From Rhodoferax sp. (GTDB lineage: Bacteria > Pseudomonadota > Gammaproteobacteria > Burkholderiales > Burkholderiaceae_C), in NCBI GenBank assembly GCA_028292305.1, contig JAQGMQ010000566.1, positions 1 to 10,462 of the forward strand: a DNA stretch of 10,462 bases. Direction: 5' to 3'. The notes under the pieces were generated by a model. It was not told the origin of the DNA and ran no database searches. It saw nothing but the letters and a program-made list of their open reading frames with translations. Every line of letters begins with the position of its first letter. Position 1 is the stretch's first letter. Positions 1 to 5,721 of the stretch are shown here, piece after piece. Made by a program: the position numbers and the translations under genes.

Positions 1-380
1 ATGGGGGTGAAGTCTATCTGCGCGTCGTACGACGTCTTGCGGACCGCCGGGCCGGTGCCGTGTGTGCCCACGTAGGCAATCATCAGCGTGTAGCCGTCGG
101 GGGCCGAGCGCACGGTTTGCTGCGACGCGATGATGCCGCCCGCGCCGCCTTCGTTGTCGATGATGAACGACTGGCCCATGGCCCGGCTCAAGCGGTCGGC
201 CAGCAGGCGGCTCACCAGATCCACGCCACCGCCGGGCGCCTGGGGCGAGATCATCTTGACCACGTGGTCGGGATAGCCGGACTGGGCGGCGGCAGCCTGG
301 GCGCCGAGTGCCAGGGCGATGGCCGCCAGTGCGCTGGCCGCGCTGGCTATTGGGAAGGGGCGAAATCGGTAGGTGGGCAC
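1..380 (-). CDS. TTT-family periplasmic solute receptor (Bug/TctC-like), 3' part outside window
   Basis: This is the N-terminal 126 residues of a Bug-type extracytoplasmic receptor, the periplasmic binding protein of tripartite tricarboxylate transporters, which captures carboxylates for a TctA/TctB-type permease. The visible protein starts with a signal peptide: basic residues near positions 5-7, a hydrophobic Ala/Leu core to about residue 32, and an AQAAAA-Q type cleavage region. The mature part then shows family landmarks: a YPDHVVKMISPQAPGGGVD segment (about 36-54), the VSRLLADRLSRAMGQ helix, a NEGGAGG loop (about 76-82), and APDGYTLM (about 93-100). I chose the GTG at 380-378 because GGAGAG lies just upstream and an in-frame TGA closes the frame about ten codons further up. 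Full-length members have about 320 residues, so the rest lies left of the window. It diverges from the operon at 699 and shares its operator-promoter element. The family is clear; the substrate is not. Confidence 0.93.
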   Translation of the reverse strand, partial: MPTYRFRPFPIASAASALAAIALALGAQAAAAQSGYPDHVVKMISPQAPGGGVDLVSRLLADRLSRAMGQSFIIDNEGGAGGIIASQQTVRSAPDGYTLMIAYVGTHGTGPAVRKTSYDAQIDFTP

Positions 381-523
381 GGTGTTCTCTCCAGGGTGGT
401 GGTTGCGTTCAGCCGTTCTTCAGGCGGGTCGGGCGGCGTGATTTGACCGGCGCGGGGCCCCGTGGCTGGACGCGAGCTGCAGGCGCTGATGCCGTCTACT
501 GAACGAAAAGTTGACGTCTGTGG

Positions 524-546
524 ATTCTACATATTGTCGACAACAT
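524..546 (-). promoter_or_regulatory. Operator 1 with -10-like box, facing the receptor gene
   Basis: On the minus strand positions 543-524 read TTGTCGACAATATGTAGAAT, identical to the plus-strand element at 655-674. The palindrome core TTGTCGACAA is at 534-543. The extended 16-bp form (531-546) has one mismatched pair. TAGAAT (529-524) could be a -10 box, giving a start near 517 and a leader of about 137 nt for the receptor gene. I found no convincing -35 at standard spacing. The palindrome type resembles sites I recall for FCD-type GntR regulators, and such a gene sits at 5721-6431; binding is inferred. Confidence 0.72.
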
Positions 547-568
547 GCATAACCCAATCAAAACTGGC

Positions 569-580
569 CCTGAATTCAGG
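569..580. repeat. 12-bp perfect palindrome between the two operators
   Basis: CCTGAATTCAGG is a perfect inverted repeat of 12 bp in the AT-rich control region, unlike the TTGTCGACAA operators in sequence. It could be a site for a second regulator, or chance. It lies about 36 bp from the centre of operator 1 and 85 bp from the centre of operator 2. Confidence 0.35.
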
Positions 581-652
581 TCAATTGGCCGATAAATACG
601 AATTTCGAGGGGGAAACGAACCAATCCGCCCTTTACCAAGCCTTAACAACCG

Positions 653-674
653 TATTGTCGACAATATGTAGAAT
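653..674 (+). promoter_or_regulatory. Operator 2 with -10-like box, facing the MmgE/PrpD-MFS-SDR operon
   Basis: TATTGTCGACAATA (653-666) is a perfect 14-bp palindrome and is followed directly by ATGTAGAAT. The 20 bases at 655-674 are identical to those of operator 1 on the other strand. TAGAAT at 669-674 is a plausible -10. TTAACA at 643-648 resembles a -35 but the spacing of 20 bp is long; a TATGTA -10 at 665-670 would give 16 bp. In either reading the palindrome sits inside the promoter, where a bound protein would block RNA polymerase. The start codon at 699 follows closely. Confidence 0.75.
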
Positions 675-698
675 ACCAAATCAACCTTTTGATCGACC

Positions 699-2072
699 AT
701 GAACCAAGCCACAACCTCCGCCGCCGGTGCCCAGAACGTCACCCGCACGCTCGCCCGTTACCTCGTCAACGCCAAGCCCGCCGACCTGCCGCCAGCCGTG
801 CGCGACCACGCGGTGCGCACCTTCTTGAACTGGCTGGGCTGCGCGGTCGGCTCGTGCCACCACGAGGCGGTGGACATTGCCATCCGTACGCTGGCGCCAT
901 TCGGCGGCCCCGCGCAGGCCAGCATCCTGGGCCGCACCGAACGCATGGACATCTTCAGCGCGGCGCTGGTCAACGGCATCAGCTCGCATGTCTTCGACTT
1001 CGACGACACGCACCTGAAGACGGTGATCCACCCGGCCGGGCCGGTGGCGTCAGCCATCTTCGCGCTGGCCGAATACCGGCCCATGAGCGGCGCCGAATTC
1101 GTGCACGCGCTGGCGCTGGGCGTCGAGGCGGAGTGCCGCATCGGCAACGCCGTGTACCCCGACCACTACGACCGCGGCTGGCACATCACCGGCAGCGCCG
1201 GCGTGTTCGGCGCTGCGGCGGCGGTGGGCAAGCTGCTGGGCCTGGACAAGGAAAAGATGGTGTGGGCCCTGGGTATCGCGGCCAGCCAGCCGGTGGGCCT
1301 GCGCGAACAGTTCGGCACCATGACCAAGAGCTTCCACCCCGGCCGAGCCGCGCAGAACGGCATGACCGCCGCGTTCCTGGCGTCCGAGGGCTACACCAGC
1401 TCGCTGCAGGGCATCGAGGCCAAGCGCGGCTGGGCCAATGTGACCAGCACCAAACAGGACTACCGCGAGATCACCGAAGGCCTGGGCGAACGCCACGAGA
1501 GCCTGCTCAACAGCTACAAGCCGTTTGCCTGCGGCATCGTGATCCACCCGGCCATCGACGGCTGCATCCAGCTGCGCAACGAACACGGGCTCACGGCCGA
1601 CAAGATTGCGTCGATCCACCTGAAGGTGCATCCGCTGGTGCTGGAACTCACGGGCAAGCGTACGCCGCAGGTAGGCCTGGAGGGCAAGTTCAGCGTGTTC
1701 CATTCGGCGGCCGTGGCCATCATCGACGGCCGCGCCGGCGAGAACCAGTACAGCGACGCGGCCGTGCTCGACCCGGCCACCATCCGCCTGCGCGACAGCG
1801 TGGACGCCACCGTCGACACCGGCATGGCGGCCGACGCGGTGTTCATCACCGTGACGCTCACCGACGGCAGCACGCTGACCAAATTCGTCGAACACGCCAT
1901 CGGCAGCAAAGACCGCCCGATGACCAACGACGACCTGGCCGTGAAGTTCACCGACCTGGTGGAGCCGGTGCTCGGCGCCGCGCGGGCCGCCGAGTTGCTG
2001 AAGGCCTGCTGGGACATGCAAGGCGCGCCCGACCTGGCGCAGATCACGGCGCTGTCGCGGCCCGCGGCCTGA
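699..2072 (+). CDS. MmgE/PrpD family protein 1
   Basis: This 457-residue cytoplasmic protein has the usual length for the MmgE/PrpD superfamily, which includes 2-methylcitrate dehydratase (PrpD) and cis-aconitate decarboxylase. These enzymes eliminate water or CO2 from di- and tricarboxylates. The N-terminal helical domain carries the DFDDTH motif (D100-T104) and H111, followed by the GWHITG motif with H162 and the MTKSFHPGRAAQNG motif with K210. These match the Asp-Thr-His, His and Lys of the known decarboxylase active site as I remember it. YKPFACGIVIHPAID (about 273-287, H283) marks the start of the C-terminal domain. The ATG at 699 follows an apparently short leader without a clear Shine-Dalgarno sequence. 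It is the first gene of the apparent operon; MFS, SDR and a second MmgE/PrpD gene follow. The substrate is unknown; a PrpD, aconitate-type or epimerase role all remain possible. Confidence 0.93.
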   Translation: MNQATTSAAGAQNVTRTLARYLVNAKPADLPPAVRDHAVRTFLNWLGCAVGSCHHEAVDIAIRTLAPFGGPAQASILGRTERMDIFSAALVNGISSHVFDFDDTHLKTVIHPAGPVASAIFALAEYRPMSGAEFVHALALGVEAECRIGNAVYPDHYDRGWHITGSAGVFGAAAAVGKLLGLDKEKMVWALGIAASQPVGLREQFGTMTKSFHPGRAAQNGMTAAFLASEGYTSSLQGIEAKRGWANVTSTKQDYREITEGLGERHESLLNSYKPFACGIVIHPAIDGCIQLRNEHGLTADKIASIHLKVHPLVLELTGKRTPQVGLEGKFSVFHSAAVAIIDGRAGENQYSDAAVLDPATIRLRDSVDATVDTGMAADAVFITVTLTDGSTLTKFVEHAIGSKDRPMTNDDLAVKFTDLVEPVLGAARAAELLKACWDMQGAPDLAQITALSRPAA

Positions 2073-2158
2073 CCACCGCCACGGTGCCCGCCCCGTGCCA
2101 CCGCGTCACACCGCCAACACACGGGACACCCGCGGTGCCATGACCTGGCGCTGCGCCG

Positions 2159-2168
2159 CTGTCGACAA
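2159..2168. promoter_or_regulatory. Possible third operator copy ahead of the MFS gene
   Basis: CTGTCGACAA matches the TTGTCGACAA operator core at 9 of 10 positions. It lies in the 111-bp gap between MmgE/PrpD gene 1 and the MFS gene, just before the AAGAGG ribosome binding site. It could serve an internal promoter or an upstream roadblock. A 9/10 match also occurs by chance inside coding sequence at 5554-5563, so this is weak evidence. Confidence 0.35.
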
Positions 2169-2183
2169 AAAAGAGGCAAGACC

Positions 2184-3506
2184 ATGAAGACAAAAATGTT
2201 CAGCGGTGCGACCGGCAGGGTGTTCATCCTGCTGTGCATCATGTATTTCATCGAGTACGTGGACCGGGTCAATCTGTCGGTGGCGGCGCCGCTGATCAAG
2301 GCCGAATTCGGCCTGAGCAACAAGGAGCTTGGCCTGGCCCTGTCGGCCTTCGGCACCTGCTACGCCACCTTCCAGATCATCGGTGGTTACCTGGGCGACC
2401 GCTTCGGCCCGCGCAAGCTGCTGGCGCTGCAGGGCCTGCTGTGGGCCGCCGGCACGCTGCTGACCGGCTTCGCAGGCGGGCTCACCACGCTGGTGCTGGC
2501 GCGGTTGCTGGTGGGCACCGGTGAAGGCGGCACCATCGCCGTGGCCACCCGCGCCATGAGCAACTGGGTGCCGGCCAACCGACGCGGCTTTGCGCAGGGC
2601 TTCACCCACTCGGCCTCGCGCGCGGCCGTGGCGCTGGCGCCGCCCATCATCATCTTCATCAGTCCGCACGTGGGCGGCTGGCGTGGCGCGTTCACCGTAC
2701 TCGGCCTGGCAAGCCTGGTGTGGGTGGCGGTGTGGTACTGGTACTTTCGCGACGACCCGGCGCGGCACACCGGCGTCAGCCCCGAAGAACTGGCCGCGCT
2801 GCCGGTGTATGCCGACGCCGCGCGCACCACCGCGGGCGAGCGCAAGCGCGTGCCGTGGATGGCGCTGCTGGTGCGCATGATGCCGGTCACCCTGGTGTTC
2901 TTCGCCCATGCCTGGGGCCTGTGGATGTACCTCACCTGGCTGCCCACTTTCTTCGTGGAGCACTTCCATTCCACCTTGACCAATTCGGCGCTGTACACCT
3001 CGGGCGTTTTCGTCGGCGCGGTGGTGGGCAACACGCTCGGCGGCACGCTCACCGACTGGCTGTATGTGAAGACGGGCAACCTGAACGCCTCGCGCCGCAA
3101 CGTGGTGATCGTCGGCTTCGCGGGGTCGATCCTCTTCATGTCGTGTGTGCTGTTCGTGCAGAACCAGACGCTGGTCGGGCTGGCGCTGGCGGCGGCGCTG
3201 TTCTTCCTGGAGCTGACGGTGGGGCCGGTGTTCTCGGTGCCGATCGACGTGGCGCCCGAGTTCGCCGGCGTGGCCACCGGCTTCGTGAGCACGGCCGCGG
3301 GCCTGGCCGCGGTGATCTCGCCGTTCACCTTCGGCTACATCATCGACGCCACCGGCAGCTACACCCTGCCGTTCCTGACGTCGATCGCGGTGATGCTGAT
3401 GGGCATCGTGGTGTCCTTCTGGATGCGGCCCGACAAGACCGTGGGCGTACCGGTTGCCAGAAAAGGCCCGAATGAATTAAAAGAGTTGAAGGAGCAAAGA
3501 GCATGA
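2184..3506 (+). CDS. MFS transporter, anion:cation symporter (ACS) type
   Basis: This 440-residue inner-membrane permease of the major facilitator superfamily most resembles the anion:cation symporter group, whose members import sugar acids and carboxylates (galactonate, glucarate, phthalate, tartrate) with protons. The first membrane segment ends in a YVDRVNLSVAAP signature (D27, R28, N30). The loop between segments 2 and 3 holds MFS motif A, GYLGDRFGPRK (68-78). About twelve hydrophobic stretches fill the length, with a charged cytoplasmic loop near residues 185-225 and a short charged C-tail. The ATG at 2184 has AAGAGG seven bases upstream. The stop codon overlaps the next start (ATGA), so translation is probably coupled to the SDR. 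Together with the TTT receptor it suggests two import routes for acidic substrates in one locus. The family is clear; the substrate is inferred only as an organic anion. Confidence 0.92.
   Translation: MKTKMFSGATGRVFILLCIMYFIEYVDRVNLSVAAPLIKAEFGLSNKELGLALSAFGTCYATFQIIGGYLGDRFGPRKLLALQGLLWAAGTLLTGFAGGLTTLVLARLLVGTGEGGTIAVATRAMSNWVPANRRGFAQGFTHSASRAAVALAPPIIIFISPHVGGWRGAFTVLGLASLVWVAVWYWYFRDDPARHTGVSPEELAALPVYADAARTTAGERKRVPWMALLVRMMPVTLVFFAHAWGLWMYLTWLPTFFVEHFHSTLTNSALYTSGVFVGAVVGNTLGGTLTDWLYVKTGNLNASRRNVVIVGFAGSILFMSCVLFVQNQTLVGLALAAALFFLELTVGPVFSVPIDVAPEFAGVATGFVSTAAGLAAVISPFTFGYIIDATGSYTLPFLTSIAVMLMGIVVSFWMRPDKTVGVPVARKGPNELKELKEQRA
3489..3494 (+). promoter_or_regulatory. Strong ribosome binding site inside the MFS gene
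   Basis: AAGGAG lies eight bases before the ATG at 3503. It sits in an AT-rich patch (about 3470-3500) that encodes the charged tail NELKELKEQRA of the MFS protein. This fixes the SDR start and shows that the two genes are translated from one mRNA. Confidence 0.8.
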
Positions 3507-4270
3507 GCCCAACCGGCAACAAGGAACTTTCGGGCCGCGTGGCCGTGGTCACCGGCGCGGCGCGCAACATCGGCCGCGCGATCGCGGTGGCGCTCGGCAG
3601 CCAGGGCGCCAGCGTGGTGGTCAACGTGCAGAGCTCGGCCGCAGAGGCGGCGGAGACGGCGGCCTTGGTGAGTGAAGCCGGCGGCCAGGCCCTGGTGCAC
3701 CTGGCCGACGTGTCCACCCCCGAAGGCGCGCAGAGTCTGGCCGATGCCGCGGCGGCCCACTTCGGCGGCATCGACATCCTGGTGAACAACGCCGCCATCC
3801 GCCGCGAGTCAACGTTCGATGACCTCGACTGGCAGCAGTGGCGCGCGGTGCTCGGCGTGATCCTCGACGGCGCCTACCTCTGCACCCACGCGGCCACCCC
3901 GTGGCTGCGCAAGTCGACCGCCGGTGCCATCGTCAACATCGGCGGCATGTCGGCCCACAGCGGCTCGGCCGGCCGGGCCCACGTGCTGGCCGCCAAGATG
4001 GGCCTGGTAGGGCTGACACGCGCGCTGGCGCACGACCTGAGCGACAGCGGCGTCACCGCCAATTGCGTGGTGCCGGGGCTCATCGACACGGCCCGCGGCA
4101 AATCGGCCCAGGGCACGCCGGCGCACCATGCCAAACACAGCACGCTGCTCGGGCGGCGCGGCACCTCGCAGGAAGTCGCCGATCTGGTGGCCTTCCTGTG
4201 CGGCCCGAAAGCCCGCTACCTCACCGGCCAGACCCTGCACGCCAACGGCGGTGCCTACCTCGGTTCCTAG
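3503..4270 (+). CDS. SDR-fold protein lacking the catalytic Asn, Ser and Tyr
   Basis: This 255-residue protein has the short-chain dehydrogenase/reductase fold and aligns with FabG-type reductases without gaps through the active-site region. Cofactor elements are kept: TGAARNIG (17-24, with Asn where Gly is usual), D69 and NNAA (95-98). The catalytic tetrad is not. By alignment with E. coli FabG, the Asn position is I120 (in GVILDG), the Ser position is G148 (in NIGGMS), the Tyr position is V161 (in GRAHVLAAK), and only K165 remains. The reading frame is intact and codon use matches the neighbours, so this is not decay. Normal Ser-Tyr hydride transfer chemistry is not expected. The protein may do a cofactor-dependent non-redox step, bind a ligand, or act with a partner. 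It overlaps the MFS gene by 4 bp and lies 13 bp before MmgE/PrpD gene 2. Automated annotation would probably call it a 3-oxoacyl-ACP reductase, which I doubt. Confidence 0.93.
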   Translation: MSPTGNKELSGRVAVVTGAARNIGRAIAVALGSQGASVVVNVQSSAAEAAETAALVSEAGGQALVHLADVSTPEGAQSLADAAAAHFGGIDILVNNAAIRRESTFDDLDWQQWRAVLGVILDGAYLCTHAATPWLRKSTAGAIVNIGGMSAHSGSAGRAHVLAAKMGLVGLTRALAHDLSDSGVTANCVVPGLIDTARGKSAQGTPAHHAKHSTLLGRRGTSQEVADLVAFLCGPKARYLTGQTLHANGGAYLGS

Positions 4271-4283
4271 GAGACCCAAACCC

Positions 4284-5672
4284 ATGACGACCACCACCAC
4301 ACCAGAAGCATCCCAAGCGCTCGCCGAGCGCCTGGCCGCCACCATCACCGGCCTGTACGGCCAAGCCCTGCCCGACCAGACCGTGGCCATGGCGCGCAGC
4401 CTGGTGCTCGACGTGCTGGGCCTGTGCGTGGCCACGCGCGGCGAGAGCTACATCCAGGCGATCCTGGGCACCGTGGAGCCCGGCGGCAATTGCACCGCGC
4501 TGGGCCACCCGGGCGCCTTCAACGTGTACGACGCGGCGCTGATCAACGGCACGGCCGCCCACGGCGAGGATTTCGACGACACCTTCGAAGGCGGCCCGGT
4601 GCATTCAGGCGCCGTGGTGGTGCCGGCCGTGCTGGCCGCCTGCGAACGCGAAGGGCTGGGCGGCGATGCACTGCTGCTGGGCGTGGCCGTGGGCGCCGAG
4701 CTGATGTGCCGCCTGGCACTGCCCGCACCACGCGCCACCCACAAGGCCGGCTTCCACCCCACTGCCGTGATGGGCGCGCTGGCCGCCGCGGCCGGCGTAT
4801 CGGCGGCGCTGCGGCTCACCGCACAACAGACCGCTTCGGCGCTGGGCATTGCCGGCAGCATGGCCTCGGGCATCATCGAATACCTGGCCGAAGGCACCTC
4901 CACCAAACGCATGCACGCGGGCTGGGCCGCGCAGTCGGGTATCCGCGCGGCGCTGATGGCGCGTGGCGGCTTCGACGGGCCGCGCACGGTGCTCGAAGGC
5001 ACCCACGGCTTCTACAAGGCGTTCGCGCCGTCGCTCACGCCAGCGCTCCATCTGCTGATGGACGGCTTCGGCAGCGACTGGGTGATGCAGACCATCGCCT
5101 TCAAACCCTATGCCTGCGGCACCATGACGCAGCCCTACATCGACTGCGCCATCCAGCTGGCCGAGAGCGGCGTCCAAGCCGACGACATCGAAAGCATCGT
5201 CTGCAAGGTGGGCGAGGGCACGGTGCACCGCCTGTGGGAAACCCTGGCCGTGAAGCACCGCCCGCCCACACCTTATGCGGCCAAGTTCAGCACGCCGTAT
5301 TGCATGGCCGTGGGCTTCTTCGACCGGCGCGCCGGCTTCAGCCAATACACCGAAGCCCGCGTGCGCGACGAGACGCTGCTGGCCCTGGCCGCCAAGATCA
5401 GCTACGTGGTCGACCCGGCCAACGAATACCCGAAAAACTTCACCGGCCACCTGCGCGCCACGTTCAAGGACGGCCGCGTGGTGGAGTTCGACCAGCCCCA
5501 CATGCGCGGCGGTGCGCGCGACCCTCTGCCGCCGGCCGAGCTGCAGCAGAAGTTCGTCGACAACCTGGTCTATGGCGGCTGGAGCGAGGCCCAGGCGCAG
5601 CAGGCGGGCGCGTGGTGTGATGCGGTGTTCACGCAGGCGTCGATGCAAGGCGCGGCGCAGTTCCGGCAATAG
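4284..5672 (+). CDS. MmgE/PrpD family protein 2
   Basis: This 462-residue second MmgE/PrpD protein is clearly divergent from the one at 699 and is not a recent duplicate. Conserved features are HGEDFDDT (D96-T100) with H107, GFHPT (H158) and STKRMHAGWAAQSG (K208), so the presumed active-site set is present. In the KPYACG segment opening the C-terminal domain, position 283 is Gln (TMTQPYID), whereas protein 1 has His (VIHPAID). This may mean a different substrate or reaction. The frame is open upstream to 4128, but the ATG at 4284 is preferred: it has GGAG ten bases upstream, partly inside the stop codon of the SDR, and the longer version would overlap most of the SDR C-terminus. It is the last gene of the operon and is followed by a terminator. 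I expect a cytoplasmic dehydratase, decarboxylase or isomerase acting on a carboxylate related to the substrate of protein 1. Confidence 0.93.
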   Translation: MTTTTTPEASQALAERLAATITGLYGQALPDQTVAMARSLVLDVLGLCVATRGESYIQAILGTVEPGGNCTALGHPGAFNVYDAALINGTAAHGEDFDDTFEGGPVHSGAVVVPAVLAACEREGLGGDALLLGVAVGAELMCRLALPAPRATHKAGFHPTAVMGALAAAAGVSAALRLTAQQTASALGIAGSMASGIIEYLAEGTSTKRMHAGWAAQSGIRAALMARGGFDGPRTVLEGTHGFYKAFAPSLTPALHLLMDGFGSDWVMQTIAFKPYACGTMTQPYIDCAIQLAESGVQADDIESIVCKVGEGTVHRLWETLAVKHRPPTPYAAKFSTPYCMAVGFFDRRAGFSQYTEARVRDETLLALAAKISYVVDPANEYPKNFTGHLRATFKDGRVVEFDQPHMRGGARDPLPPAELQQKFVDNLVYGGWSEAQAQQAGAWCDAVFTQASMQGAAQFRQ

Positions 5673-5695
5673 CCGCAGGGGCTTGACGGTGTCAC

Positions 5696-5721
5696 ACGGC
5701 GCCCTGGTTGGCGCCGTTTTT
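5696..5721 (+). terminator. Intrinsic terminator of the operon
   Basis: An 8-bp perfect stem, ACGGCGCC (5696-5703) with GGCGCCGT (5710-5717), encloses the loop CTGGTT and is followed by TTTTT (5717-5721). It begins 23 bp after the stop codon of MmgE/PrpD gene 2 and so ends the 699-5672 operon. The U-tract runs into the stop codon of the convergent regulator gene. Read from the minus strand the hairpin has no U-tract, so it should work mainly in one direction. Confidence 0.88.

Larger units (their letters stand above)
381..698. other. Divergent intergenic control region
   Basis: This 318-bp gap separates the receptor gene (minus) from MmgE/PrpD gene 1 (plus). I see no convincing gene in it. 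Positions 381-500 are GC-rich and would be the leader of the receptor mRNA. Positions 505-690 are visibly AT-richer than the rest of the window and hold the regulatory elements: two outward-facing copies of a 20-bp operator/-10 element (524-543 on minus, 655-674 on plus) and a 12-bp perfect palindrome (569-580). The plus-strand gene would have a leader of only about 18 nt, while the receptor would have one of about 137 nt. Transcription start positions are inferred, not seen. Confidence 0.85.

Noticed and set aside
462..671. Open frame of 69 codons in the divergent control region (plus strand, GTG start)
   Set aside because: It has no good ribosome binding site, runs across both operator elements, and its product resembles no family I know. 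The region is better explained as regulatory.
1050..2021. Long open frame on the minus strand inside MmgE/PrpD gene 1
   Set aside because: It is an antisense shadow typical of high-GC genes; its translation is His/Val/Gly/Arg-rich without domains.
2080..2097. CACGG / CCGTG hairpin after MmgE/PrpD gene 1
   Set aside because: A five-pair stem with an eight-base loop and no U-tract is too weak to call an internal terminator or attenuator.
5554..5563. TCGTCGACAA, a 9/10 match to the operator core
   Set aside because: It lies within MmgE/PrpD gene 2 and encodes ordinary Phe-Val-Asp-Asn codons; it is likely chance and serves as a caution for the site at 2159.
4424..5669. Long alternative frames (plus 4424-5620, minus 4605-5669) over MmgE/PrpD gene 2
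   Set aside because: The translated proteins are Arg/Gly/His-rich and featureless, while the main frame has clear family motifs.
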